NCBI RefSeq assembly: GCF_023898315.1
Contig: NC_064619.1
Span: 500,374,594-500,438,593 of the forward strand
Reading direction: 5' to 3'
Source: Schistocerca nitens
Taxonomy: Eukaryota > Arthropoda > Insecta > Orthoptera > Acrididae
DNA length: 64,000 nt
The translations under genes and the position numbers were made by a program. Under the pieces are notes generated by a model. It saw nothing but the letters and a program-made list of their open reading frames with translations. It did not search any database and was not told the origin of the DNA. Every line of letters begins with the position of its first letter. Positions within the stretch are counted from its first letter, which is position 1. Shown piece by piece: positions 45,227 through 56,027 of this stretch.

Positions 45227-45413
45227 CGCCGGTCGGAGTGGCCGTGCGGTTCTAGGCGCTGCAGTCTGGAACCGAGCGGCCGCTACGGTCGCAGGTTCGA
45301 ATCCTGCCTCGGGCATGGATGTGTCTGATGTCCTTAGGTTAGTTAGGTTTAAATAGTTCTAAGTTCTAGGCGACTGATGACCTCAGAAGTTAAGTCGCAT
45401 AGTGCTCAGAGCC
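45227..45413 (+). mobile_element. SINE-A inserted in the LINE endonuclease
   Basis: A box TGGCCGTGCGGTTCTAGGCG, B box GGTTCGAATCC. A perfect 14-bp target duplication, ATCTACTTCGACTT, lies at 45213-45226 and 45414-45427. The 3' end stops at AGAGCC, slightly shorter than other copies. Confidence 0.93.
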
Positions 45414-45738
45414 ATCTACTTCGACTTTACTACAAGATAAACCACTACTGACAGACACAAACACTCCACCACCAATTCTGCCTAATCTATCTTTCCTGAA
45501 CACCGTGTGAGACTTCGTAAAAATTTCTGCAGAACTTATTAAGGCTTTAGCCAGCTTTCTGTACCTATAACGATTTCAGCTTCTGTGCTTTCTATTAGCG
45601 CTTGTAGCTCAGGGCCTTTCCCAGCACAACTCCAACAATTTACAACTACAATTCCGACTGTTCCTTGATCCAAGCGTGTCCTGTATTTTCCATGCACCCT
45701 TTGAGATTGCAGCCCACCCCGTACTTTCCCGAGGCCTT

Positions 45739-45766
45739 CTAACCAAAAAAAAAAAAAAAACCGCCC
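45739..45766 (-). promoter_or_regulatory. Candidate -1 frameshift site (T16) between ORF1 and ORF2
   Basis: A 16-base A run at 45745-45760 is T16 on the coding strand. ORF1 reads GGT, five TTT, GGT, TAG. ORF2, one base back, reads CGG, five TTT, TGG, TTA, GAA and goes on into the endonuclease. Both frames are open through the run, and U-UUU-UUU is a slippery heptamer. A single extra T would also fuse the frames, so polymerase slippage or a mutation is the alternative. Confidence 0.45.
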
Positions 45767-46538
45767 AGTCCACGCCACACAGCCTCCGCTACCCGTGTAG
45801 CCACCAGCTGAGTGTAGTGAACTCCTGACCTGTTCAGCGGAACCCGAAACCCCACCACCCTATGGCGCAAGTCAAGGAATCTGCAGCCAACACGGTCGCA
45901 AAACCGTCTGAGCCTCTGATTCAGACCCTCCACCCGGTTCTGCACCAAAGGTCCGCAGTCGGTTCTGTCAACGATGCTCCAGATGGTGAGCTCTGCCTTC
46001 ATCTCGTAAGCAAGACCGGCAGCCTTCACCAAATCAGATAGCTGCTGGAATCCAGAGAGAATTTCCTCAGATCCAAAGCGACATACGTCATTAGTGCCGA
46101 CATGTGCAACCACCCTGTGCTCTTCATGGCATCCGGAAGGACCCTTTCCACATCAGGAATGACTCCACCCGGAATGCACACGGAGTGCACACTGGATTTC
46201 TTCCCCTCCTTAGCCGCCATATCCCTAAGGGGCCCCATTACGCGGCTAACATTGGAGCTCTCAACTACCAATAAGCCCACCCTCTGCGATTGCCCGGACC
46301 TTGAAGGCTGAGAATCATTCATGGTGTCCTGGTGCTTCATATCTTGCATTGTGCAGGTCCAGTGCTTTCCAACATCAACTTTGTCGAGTATATATCGTGT
46401 ATATCTCGATATGGTGAAACCACCGCTACGAAAGTCAGCTTTCCTGAGTAACAACGTGTTGATGATAAGGGCCACTAATAACTTCCGCGGACTGTAACAG
46501 AGAATTGAATGACTATAGAGCTGAATATCGCTCGCCAT
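45739..46538 (-). pseudogene. ORF1 with SGNH-esterase-like domain
   Basis: Two overlapping frames joined by a frameshift near 46105. The first (46538-46026) reaches RVGLLVVESSNVSRVMGPLR, the usual block I region (normally GDS), and PGGVIPDVERVLP. The second (46113-45739) starts VAHVGTNDVCRFGSEEILSG (block III, GTND), then LNQRLRRFCDRVGCRFLDLR and LNRSGVHYTQLVATRVAEAV (block V, with the catalytic His). SGNH-type esterases occur in ORF1 of some CR1/L2 LINEs; their role in transposition is unclear, possibly membrane or lipid interaction. No zinc finger or coiled coil seen. Confidence 0.65.
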
Positions 46539-46539
46539 T

Positions 46540-47059
46540 TCAATAGCGGACTACGGCTGATGAGCAGCCGTATCATCATGAACCATCACTTCGCCACAGA
46601 TGCCACCAGCCCACATGCCTACATCTGCTCACCTCAAGTCAACCGGCAATTTGATTAATGTGGGTGTAGGAGATCCAATTGGACGTTCGAAACCTAGAAA
46701 ATGGCCACGTAAGCTTATAGGAAACACATATTGTGTAACCGTTGTTTGGTCGACTGCACTGCACAAGTAATGTTTACCTTCAGCAAGATAATATGTCCCT
46801 GCTAAACTACATTACAGATGTTTCCGGAATTAATTGAATTTACGTTTATCATGATTTGAACATATTTTTGTCTTATTAGACGTTATTAGAAAAGCTTCTA
46901 GTAATGCAATAAAGACGTTTCTAAAACTTTTTAGAATTATGAGAGAATGACAATAATAAATTAAATTAAATTAAGCCGAAAATGGACAGGTGAGAGAAGA
47001 TACGGTGAAACCGTGGACGGGACTTAGGGGGCTCAGCTCCACAGTTGAGGATTAATCGA
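46540..47059. other. Unassigned region
   Basis: No recognised feature; it may include the 5' UTR of the minus-strand LINE. Confidence 0.35.
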
Positions 47060-47890
47060 AACTGTGGCGAATAATTCCTGACGCCGTAATTATGTTGCAC
47101 ACTTCTGACTGGAATTTAACGGTATTTGCAGAACCATCCCATTAAAAAGTTGTAGTCGCGAAGTACTGAAGCGAATTATTTATGCATGAATGAAAAATCT
47201 CAAGGAAAAAGTAGTTACAGTTCCACAGAAATGTAGGAGCAGATAAGGCCATAATGACGTTATTACTTACCTTGGAAGACAGTCTGAACAAAGGTATACT
47301 TGTATTAAGAGCTTTTGTAGATATGGAGGAAGCTTTTGAAAAAGTTAACTGGAATACACACTCTGAAATGTGAAGACTGCATAAATAAAAAGACAGGAAG
47401 CGAAAAGTTATCTACGACTTATATAGAAATCATACTGAACTTATAAGACTCGAAAAACATAAAAGGGAAACAATGACTGAGAAGAGTGACAGACATGGTT
47501 GTAGCACCTCCTGATGTTATTCTATCTGTACACTGAAAGTTTAGGGAGAAGAAATAAAAACTTTAAGGTTCGCCGATGACTTTGTAATTGTTTCAGAGAT
47601 GGTAAAGGACTTGGGAGAGCAGTAAAGGCAATGGATTGTGTCTTTAAAAAGACATTATATGATGAACATCGACAAACGTAAAAAAAAGTGTAATTAGATT
47701 AGGAAATGAGACACCAAAAGTTGTAGGTTACGTGTGCTATTTGGAAATAAAATATCTGATGACGGCAGAAGGTAACAGCAAGAAAATCGCCTCTTAAAGA
47801 GAGTGGCCTGAAACTCTTCAGCTATACTACCGCAATAATAACTAGACAGGCATACATCTCATAGATTTTGGAGGTGACAGTATCAGGGGT
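47060..47890 (+). pseudogene. Highly degenerate RTE-type RT
   Basis: Traces in changing frames: VDMEEAFEKVNWNT (motif A), a block like the CSLSPLLFYLYTE motif B region near 47505-47535, and a RFADDFVIVSE motif C in the sequence near 47567-47600. Too many stops to be functional. Confidence 0.55.
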
Positions 47891-48527
47891 TATCAAAAAG
47901 ATTCTGTTTGAGGGCGTTGCTGCGGCGTACATGCTAAGTAGAGGGACTCTGACAGTGGCTTACAAACACAAATATGTAGTCAAGGGATTACTGTCGCATT
48001 CGTATCTTTCCGACGCTTGTGTGGTAAATGCAGACACGTCAACTATTTCGACGTCATTACCAAATGCGTGCAAACAGAACCAACATGCTGCCATTCTTTT
48101 CTTGGTTGTAGAAGGGCGAACACTGGTACGCCACCATCGGAGAATGAATAATGTGTGTTAGGCACCACATCACTCGAAAACCACCTTTGTGGAATGCTGC
48201 GCCAAGTTCCGTGCTGGTGGCGATTCGACACGACACGCCGGCCGATAGGAGCGCGCCAGCAGAAGTTACGCCAACTCAAGTGGGAGCAGCGGCCCTATAG
48301 ACCTGATACCTCCACGTGCGATTATAGCGCCTTCGATCTATTACACAAGGACATTATGGATCGACTATTCCTGTCGGACGAGGATGTGCTTCAGGTAGCT
48401 ACGGATTTCCTCACGCAGCAGGACACGGGGCTTTACCAAACGGGTTATCTTCAGCATGGTATGTCGACGGGGTCATTGCGTCAATGCTCACGGTGATTTT
48501 GCGTGCTTGGCGTATCGATTCTGGGCT
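47880..48527 (+). pseudogene. Mariner-type (SETMAR-like) transposase relic, internally deleted
   Basis: The N-terminal helix-turn-helix region (QNQHAAILFLVVEGRTLVRH, then a CCAKFRAG block) is followed almost at once by the C-terminal end: RPYRPDTSTCDYSAFDLLHK, LSDEDVLQVATDFLTQQD, GLYQTGYLQ. The catalytic centre between them is missing. Confidence 0.65.
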
Positions 48528-49895
48528 GAAGATGTGCTGCAGACGCGAAATTTAACCGACAGGAAGAAGATGCTGTGATATGCAAATGATTAGCTTTTCA
48601 GAGCATTCAGACAAGGTTGGCACCGGTGGCGACACCTACAACGTGCTGACATGAGGAAAGTTTCAAACCGATTTCTCATATACTAACAGCAGATGATTGG
48701 CTTTGCCTGGTGAAACGTTCTTGTGTTGCCTCGTGTAAGGAGGATAAATGGTTACCATCACGTTTCCGACTTTGATAAAGGTCAGATCGTAGCCTATCGC
48801 GATTGCGGTTTATCGTATCGCGACATTGCTGCTCGCGTTGGTCGAGATCCAATGACTGTTAGCAGAATATGGAATCGGTGGGTTCGGGAGGGTAATAAGG
48901 AACTCCGTGCTGGATCCCAACGGCCTCGTATCACTAACAGTCGAGATGAAAGGCATTTTACCGCATGGCTGTAACGGATCGTGCAACCACGTGTCGATCC
49001 CTCAGTCAACAGATGAAGACTTGCAAGACAACAACCATCTGCCCGAATAATTCGACGGCGTTTGCAACAGCATGGACTATCAGCTCGGAGACCATGGCTG
49101 TGGTTACCCTTGACGCTGCATCACGGAGAGGAGCGCCTGCGATGGTGTACTCAACGACGAACCTGGGTGCACGAAGGGCAAAACGTCAGTGTTTCGGATG
49201 AATCCAGGTTCGGTTTACAGCATCATGATGGTCGCATCCATGTTTGGCGACATCGCGTGAACGCACACTGGAAACGTGTATTCGATATCGCCATACTGGC
49301 GTATCACCCGGCGTGATGGTATGGGATGTCATTGGTTACACGTCTCGGTCAACACTTTTTCGCATTGACGGTACTTTGAACAGTGGAAGTTACATTTCAG
49401 GTGTGTTACGACCCGTGGCTCTACCCTTCATTCGATCCCTGCGAAACCCTACATTTCAGCAGGATAATGCACGACCGCACGTTGCAGATCCTGTACGGGC
49501 CTTTCTGGATTCAGAAGATGTTCGACTGCTGCCCTGGCCAGCATATTCTCCAGATCTCTCAACAATTGAAAACGTCTGGTCAATGGTGGCCGAGCAACTG
49601 GCTCGTCACAATACGCCAGTCACTACTCTTGATGAACTGTGGTATCGTGTTGAAGCTGCATGGGCAGCTGTACCTGTACACGCCATCCAAGCTCTGTTTG
49701 ACTCACTGCCCAGGCGTATCAAGGCCGTTATTACGGCCAGAGGTGGTTGTTCTGGGTACTGATTTCTCAGGATCTATGCACCCAAATTGCGTGAACATGT
49801 AATCACATGTCAGTTCTAGGATCATATATTTGTCCAATCAATACCATTTTATCATCTGCATTTCTTCTTGGTGTAGCAATTTTAATGGCCAGTAG
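48528..49895 (+). mobile_element. Tc1-like transposon lacking most of its left TIR
   Basis: The right end finishes GCAATTTTAATGGCCAGTAG, a typical Tc1 terminal repeat. On the left only the subterminal part (from GACGCGAAATTTAACCGACA) is recognisable; the outer end is replaced at about 48528 by mariner relic sequence. Inside is an almost complete transposase. Confidence 0.7.
48723..49762 (+). pseudogene. Tc1 transposase (DD34E), frameshifted
   Basis: N-terminus FDKGQIVAYRDCGLSYRDIA and DPMTVSRIWNRWVREG (helix-turn-helix), then LQQHGLSARRPWLWLPLTLH, VSDESRFGLQHHDGRIHVWR (first Asp), TFQQDNARPHVADPVRAFLD (second Asp, codon 49463) and AYSPDLSTIENVW (Glu, codon 49568). There are 34 residues between the second Asp and the Glu, the DD34E spacing of Tc1. 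The catalytic triad is intact; two or three frameshifts (near 48970, 49060 and 49300) break the frame. The last 172 codons are open. Confidence 0.85.
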
Positions 49896-50021
49896 GGTAA
49901 AAGTAAGGATTTCGTAACTTAAATCTTAGACACCAGACAACATGCCTAAATTTATATGGATTTCTTGAAAAAGGATTGCTTTGCTCCTTAATCAACACAA
50001 AACATGCAAAGCAAATGCCTA

Positions 50022-50191
50022 GGATGCAGTCTGCTACTGATCATTACCTTTCAGTTGATTGAGAATGGTTTCGTGTTGCAAAGGTACTGGTTATAATTAA
50101 TGGCTGGGATGCAATCTGCTACTGATGATTGTCTTTCAATTGACTGTGAATGGTTTCCTGTTGCAAAGGTACTGGTTATAATTAAAAGCTG
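50022..50191 (+). repeat. Tandem duplication, two 85-bp units
   Basis: GGATGCAGTCTGCTACTGAT at 50022 recurs as GGATGCAATCTGCTACTGAT at 50107; both units end GGTACTGGTTATAATTAA. About ten differences. No coding content. Confidence 0.9.
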
Positions 50192-50946
50192 AATGACAGT
50201 AAAACAGTTTTGTGTCCCAATACGAAGGATGTATTGTAATTTTTACGCTCCTGCCTACAACTACGAAGATACAAACAAGCTCTTCCACGCACACAGTACA
50301 TGTAGCAGGAATGAGGCACGTAGTGGACTGGGCCTCTTTAACATCGTCTGCTCTCCGTTCCTCTGTTGTGCTACACTGGAACCGGCTTTGTGTGGCCGAA
50401 TCAATATTGCCTGGCTTCATTGTAATGTATGATGAGTCGCTGCACCTTCATGCATTCCAATTTCACTTTGTACAATGGAGCCGCTACACGGGGTGATAGA
50501 AACCTTTGGCCGCGTTGCTCCAATCTCCGAGGCTGGTCTCCAAAGCGGCGTCATGGAACGGCCATTGATGAGTCCCACAAAACAGCAGTTAACCAAAGTA
50601 ACATACGTTTGTGCCGTAAAAAGAGTTGTGTTTTTAGCTCTTGTTTCTGTACACAGCTTTAATCGATATTAATTTAAATGGAGACCACTTCTGACTGTAA
50701 CAGTTAACTGACAACCAAACCAGTTTAAAAATATATACAAATGAGAGTAATTCAGAAACATCGCACTTTGTTCCTGTTGACTTTCCAGCGGAAGAGAAGC
50801 TCCGCTCGTGGTCGAACCAACGAATTTCCTTTTTGTAATATCATAAAAAGTATTTACAAATCTTGGGTTGATTCTTTAATTTGCGTATCAGTCATCACTG
50901 GATACTGTTTGATGTGCACACACAGAAAATGGACTTTGTTGTAAGA
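50192..50946. other. Unassigned region
   Basis: Short overlapping frames only (for example 50193-50496 on both strands); no motif. Confidence 0.35.
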
Positions 50947-50956
50947 ATTTGTAAAA

Positions 50957-51135
50957 ATGGTTCAAATGGCTCTGAGCACTATGGGACTCAACATCTGTGG
51001 TCATAAGTCCCCTAGAACTTAGAACTACTTAAACCTAACTAACCTAAGGACAGCACACATATCCATGCCCGACCGTAGCAGTCGCGCGGTTCCTGACTGA
51101 GCGCCTAGAACCGCTAGACCACCGCGGCCGGCTGC
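50957..51135 (-). mobile_element. SINE-A copy lacking its B box
   Basis: Minus-strand SINE-A in which the B-box stretch is deleted: ATGCCCGACCGTAGC replaces the usual segment with TTCGAACCTGCGACC. A 10-bp target duplication, ATTTGTAAAA, lies at 50947-50956 and 51136-51145. Without a B box it should not be transcribed, so the loss is probably post-insertional. Confidence 0.9.
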
Positions 51136-51145
51136 ATTTGTAAAA

Positions 51146-51585
51146 CTGTACAGTTTTGTACATTAACTATTCCCATTTTTCTTTCTCTGTTCTTAAAGTA
51201 ATTTCATGGTTATATTAATAACTTGAAATTCAAGAAGATTAAAGAAGCCGTTTCAGTAACCCAACGGTCCTTTGGACTCCTAGTGTTTCATTTTGTAAGA
51301 AAACGTTGTCGCCATTAATCTTACTTAGGATTAGACCCACGAAGATCTTTTCGCTTAGAAAACGTTTAACACTGTTTATTGTTCCAAGTTCCTGGTTTAT
51401 AAATACATAAAATGTGCTACACAGATGTCTAAAAAGTGTTGTTGCCTCGGGAATGAGCCATCGTTTTACTTTCAACCTGTTCGAGCATAGTTACGCACCA
51501 CTGAGATGACGCTGAGAAAATCAACGTTATAGCACTAACGTGAAGAGTGCAAGGATTTTAAAGCATTTGTACAACAGAACCGGCA
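51146..51585. other. Unassigned spacer
   Basis: No recognised feature. Confidence 0.35.
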
Positions 51586-51597
51586 CGTAAATGGAGC

Positions 51598-51835
51598 ACC
51601 GAGCGAGGTGGCGCAGTGGTTAGACACTGGACTCGCATTCGGGAGGACGACGGTTCAATCCCGCGTCCGGCCATCCTGATTTAGGTTTTCCGTGATTTCC
51701 CTAAATCACTCCAGGTAAATGCCGGGATGGTTCCTCGGAAAGGGCACGGCCGACTTCCTTCCCCGTCCTTCCCTAATCCGATGAGACCGATGACCACGCA
51801 GTCTGGTCTCCTTCCCCAAAAACCAACCAACCAAC
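51598..51835 (+). mobile_element. SINE-D copy, best preserved
   Basis: Head GAGGTGGCGCAGTGGTTAGA with CTCGCATTCGGGAGGACGAC and B box GGTTCAATCCC; body TTTTCCGTGATTTCCCTAAA; 3' tail of CCAA repeats. A perfect 12-bp target duplication, CGTAAATGGAGC, lies at 51586-51597 and 51836-51847. Confidence 0.95.
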
Positions 51836-52069
51836 CGTAAATGGAGCGAATTTATTGTACATTGTAACTGATGTACGAGGCATATTGAAGAATGAGCCAT
51901 TCAGCCACAAAAAAATAGAGTTCTCAGGAGTAAGTTTTATATGTGGCGTTAGATTCCAAAAACCCTATTTCCTTTTTCCACGTAATCCCCTTCGAACTGC
52001 AGGCACATCGCATACCGTTGTATTATCTTCTACATCCGCTCTGCATTCAATTTCTCTGGGTGGGAACTG

Positions 52070-53240
52070 AATACACTGCGCGCCAGAGTTCACCACAATC
52101 CTTCCAACGCCATCTTCGACGTGTCTCACATTTTATACCATGTGTGATGGAGGTCAGAACCGCAACACCCAGCTTCGAAATCAAGCGGTTTCGTTATGGG
52201 TGGCCGAGGAAGACATTCCAGACACACCGGTGCTCAGAATAGACCCGAAAAGGCCTCAGGAGGCGGCATAAGGGGTGTCAATGATACCACGCCTTCCCTT
52301 GGTGCGTCAACGCACTCACATTTCGCACTCGAAAACGACAGTTCGCAATGTGATCAGCAACACGACAACGTTCTTGATAAGGTTCGACGCTTCTGCCACC
52401 CCATGGGTGTTTTAGCCCTGCTCTAAGGACATCTTGGAGATGCAACACCACTGAACATTATCTGAATTCGTTTGTGTGTGCTGATACCGCAATTTTTGCT
52501 CCAGTAGATAGGATGGAACCACGAAATCTGAATGTGACCTGAAGTAGCAATGGGAATTTCTGCTTCTCCATTCTTCCTGCTTCGCGACCTTCGACCGAAA
52601 AATATGTATGAATCAACAATCCACGGAAAATGTGGCTTCATTGACGCTCTTTACGCCACCCACTGCGGCCTTTTCGTGCAGATTCTCAGCGGTAGACTGT
52701 CCAGAATGTTTTCTTCGGCCACTCATAAGAAAACTGTATCATTTCAACGTTGGGCTTCGCGGTTCTGACCTCCATCGCAGTGGCTTCAAGAGAAGGATGG
52801 ATTGTGGTAAGAGGGGGTGTGACGACCTTGCCGTCGTGTGACACGTCCACGGTGGCGTTGGGGAGAAAAAATGGTTCAAATGGCTCTGAGCACTATGGGA
52901 CTCAACTGCTGTGGTTATCAGTCCCCTAGAACTTCGAACTACTTAAACCTAACTAACCTAAGGACATCACACACATCCATGCCGGAAGCAGGATTCGAAC
53001 CTGCGACCGTAGCAGAGCACGGTTCCAGACTGTGCTCCTAGAACCGCGAGACCACCGCGGCCGGCCGTTGGGGAGAGCTGTGGTGAAATTTGCTGACAGT
53101 GTGACGTCATCAACCTACTTTACAGCTCAAGCGTCGCCGAGTCCTAGGGTGACGTCACAGGGTGACACGCTTTCGCATCATTACATAGGAAGATTGTACG
53201 CACGTTTGAGACCACTGATAACTTTTGTGGCTTCGTAAAC
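52070..53240. mobile_element. Fold-back element with long inverted arms, copy 2
   Basis: Related to the element at 9950. Left arm from about 52070 (CACAATCCTTCCAACGCCAT, GGAGGTCAGAACCGC, AGGCCTCAGGAGGCGGC, CATTTCGCACTCG, CTAAGGACATCTTGGAGATG); right arm to about 53240 (GCGGTTCTGACCTCCATC, GTGTGACACGTCCACGGTGG, GTGACGTCATCAACC). The outermost left-arm part present in copy 1 is missing. A SINE-A sits in the right arm. Confidence 0.65.
52867..53065 (-). mobile_element. SINE-A inserted in fold-back copy 2
   Basis: Minus-strand SINE-A with B box AGGTTCGAATCC... intact in inverted form (GATTCGAACCTGCGACC). An 11-bp target duplication, CGTTGGGGAGA, lies at 52856-52866 and 53066-53076. Confidence 0.92.
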
Positions 53241-53329
53241 AAACAACAGATGGGACTGCATTAGTGCAACTGTGTTCTGAATTGTTAAAATATACTTGTT
53301 TACAGTAACGTTTGTCTATCCCGTGCTTT

Positions 53330-53735
53330 CTATCCAACGCCCATTTCTGTGTCACCATCTACAACATCAACTTCCCTATCTTCCATCCACTGCAGGTGTG
53401 CCCCAAGGTTCGGTGCTTTCGATCGGTAGAACATGGAGATTGTACCCTTTCAGAATTCTCTACACCTATAAATCCTCTGCTACGCAAACTTAACACGGAT
53501 TTTCACTCCTCCAACATTCCATCAAGCCCTGCATATTCTAGAACGCTATGCACTCCGTCTTGCCTTTCGAATCTGCTTATCCTGCAGTCCTCTCAACTCG
53601 AATCCTCTTTCAACTTATAAAATTCCTCACACTGTTCTTCTATACTGAACACTTACGAATATCCTAAATTACTCAAAACATGGCACTAACTACCCTACAC
53701 TTTCCCCTGCTCTCTGATGCTAGTGCTCTGCCACG
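53330..53735 (+). pseudogene. Jockey-like RT fragment, internally deleted
   Basis: LPSTAGVPQGSVLS (RT motif B) near 53390, NPLLRKLNTDFHSSNIPSSP, then in another frame ILERYALRLAFRICL, matching the HALRLAYRIRLP C-terminal block of the copy at 29835. The motif C region appears deleted. Confidence 0.6.
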
Positions 53736-53741
53736 CCTATA

Positions 53742-54010
53742 GGACCACATCTACATCTATACTCCGCAAGGCACCTTACGGCGTACAGCAGGGCGTAATC
53801 CGTGTACCGCTGCCATTTCGCTCTTTTCCTGTTTCATTCGCGCTTGGTTCACGGGAAGAAAGATTGCTGGTAAGCCTCCGTGTGCGCTCTAGTCGCTCTA
53901 ATTATTTTCATGGTCAGTTCGTGAGATATACGTAGAAGGAAGCCATATATTGGTTCGCTCTCGGAATTTTAACGGTAGACCATATCGCGAAGCAGAACGC
54001 CTCTCTTGGA
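53742..54010 (-). pseudogene. CR1-like LINE 3' end fragment
   Basis: Starts (plus strand) with CCACATCTACATCTATACTC, the inverse of the GTAGATGTAG terminal repeat, and continues with sequence like the end of a CR1-like ORF2. Orientation minus. Confidence 0.6.
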
Positions 54011-54029
54011 GACAAACATATGTATTAGA

Positions 54030-54963
54030 AAGGTTCAGGGAAAGATAGGAATCCAGCAATATAAAACACTTAGGAATTAAATAAATATGAGCTGCAGAGA
54101 AGCCAAGGCGAAATGGCTACAAGAAAAATGTGCCGAAATAGAAAAACAAGTGATCGTCGGAAGAAGTGACTCAGTTTATAGAACAGTCAAAACAATCTTC
54201 TGTGATATTAAAAACAAGGGTAGCAATATTACGAGTAGAATGCGAATCCCACTGTTAAACATACAGGAGAGCGCGTATAGGTGTAAAGAATGAAACTCTC
54301 TATGACAGGGAGGAATTGCCCGAAGAGGAGAAGAAATTGGAGGCCTTCTGGAAGAGATAGGGGTCACTATTAGAGTCATAATTTAAGAGCGTAGATGGCG
54401 ATTAATTTGGCTTTATGAAAGAGCAACACAAAGGCAGTTCTGACGGTGTGCTTGATAATGGAAGCAAGGCTGACGAAAACTCGACACTTTCATAGGGTTA
54501 TGACCATGAAAAAGCATTCAGCAGTGTAAAATGGTGCAAGATGTTCGTAATTCTGAGAAAAATAGTCATCTGTAGGGAATGACTGGTAACATAGCAATAT
54601 GTACAGGAATCTAGAGGGAACAGTACGACAGGAAAATGAAGAACGAAAGGATAGTATAGAAAAGGGTGCCAGATAGAGCCGTAGTCTTTGGGTCCCACTG
54701 TTCAGTCTACACACTGAAGAAGCAATGATGAAAAAAAGACTCAAGAGTGGAGCTAAAATTCAGAGTGAAACGATATCAATCATAAGATTCGCTGATATCG
54801 ATGCTATCCTCAGTGTAGGTGAAGGAGAATTACAGGATATATTGACTGGAATGATTAGTCTAACGAGTACAGAATGTGGATTGGGAGTAAATCGGAAATT
54901 CACAAAGGTAATGAGATTTAGCAACTTGTGTGGGGTCACAGAAAACCTAAAGAATGACGGGTA
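54030..54963 (+). pseudogene. RTE-type LINE relic with deletions
   Basis: MSCREAKAKWLQEKCAEIEK and VGRSDSVYRTVKTIFCDIKN match the linker of the LINE at 2481, then GAKIQSETISIIRFADIDAI matches its motif C region with the second Asp displaced. The motif A-B region is shortened and frameshifted. Ends near 54963. Confidence 0.75.
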
Positions 54964-55991
54964 AGGTGTTTTCTTTTTGTTATTGCTGAAATTTATTGCG
55001 CTACATACGCTCACTTTTTTAAAGACAAAGTTGCAGCCCAATATATACATATATTTACTTAACCTGATTTTATTACAACCTTCAGGCCCTGTCGTACATT
55101 GGATAGAGGTTTTATACATACAGTACCTTTTTATATCATTTCTCAAGAAACAATTTTAATTCGACGAACAGTATTAAAATGACTATCTCAAGTGCTACTG
55201 TGAGTAAATAATACCGACTAAGAACAAATAAAGTTAATGCAGGCTGTACCTATACTACTGTAGCTGCTGCCACTAATATTGATAATAAGAATCATAATAA
55301 TTGTCATAACGACAATAGTAACAATAATGATATTGGCTGATATAAAAAGAATATATAGGTGTACAACATGTTTCCTGATATAGTGAGTTCTGGGGAAAAG
55401 AAATTTAAGAACATTGCATCATATAAGAGTACTGGGAAATGTGGAGGGTCTGACTGGGAACAAGGATGGATACGGGTAATGACTGCGTGCAAGGACAATT
55501 ATAATTCTTACTGATGCTTTAACAGAAACTGGAGATGTTATTCACATTCCTAGAGGTTATTCCATAGCCACTTTGAGAAAGTCGGGGGACAAAAATGATT
55601 TTGCTGTGAAAGGATCGGGTGTTTCTGCCACGTTGTTCAGATATATAAGAGCGTTAACGTCGAGGAGAGATATGAGCAGTTGCGTCGCAACTGTGTTAGA
55701 CAGTGTTTAAGATCTTCGTTGGACAATAACAGCGCATAGCGGCTTGTCCATCCTGTGTTCACATGTCAAGACAAGGGACGATATAAATGAAAGCTTGTCA
55801 TGATGTCAAGAGAAGATATGTAGCTGCGACAAGTGTTATTCTAATATTTTTTTGTTGGTGTCCATTGTCGCATTCGTCTCAGTAATGATTAAGCGATTCG
55901 TTCAAGTTTCGAACATATTTAGATCAATTGTAGTTACAGAGAAACCCGTCAGTTTCCGTCAGCTTCCATAAGCCTCATGACAACCTACTCA

Positions 55992-56027
<36 letters not shown>

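Larger units (their letters stand above)
44851..45778 (-). pseudogene. Endonuclease domain of the CR1-like ORF2, SINE-interrupted
   Basis: The 5' part (45778-45539) runs WLEGLGKVRGGL..GTVGIVVVNCWSCAGKGPEL and AEIVIGTESWLKP, with the Asn and Glu of APE endonucleases. The 3' part (45093-44851) gives DFKLPSICW and NAFSENYFEQLVHEHTRIVN. A SINE at 45227 and stops separate them. Confidence 0.7.
42668..46538 (-). mobile_element. CR1-like LINE with esterase ORF1, nearly full length
   Basis: Minus-strand element, 5' side at about 46538 or beyond, 3' end at 42668 where (CATCTA) repeats on the plus strand mark the GTAGAT-type 3' terminus. Order: ORF1 with an SGNH-esterase-type domain, a T16 junction, ORF2 with APE endonuclease (interrupted by a SINE), RT, and a C-terminal tail. 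Esterase ORF1 proteins are known from CR1/L2-group LINEs. Fragments of this or a sister family are at 42095, 53742 and 57660. Broken by frameshifts near 43095, 44850 and 46105, plus the SINE. Confidence 0.75.
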
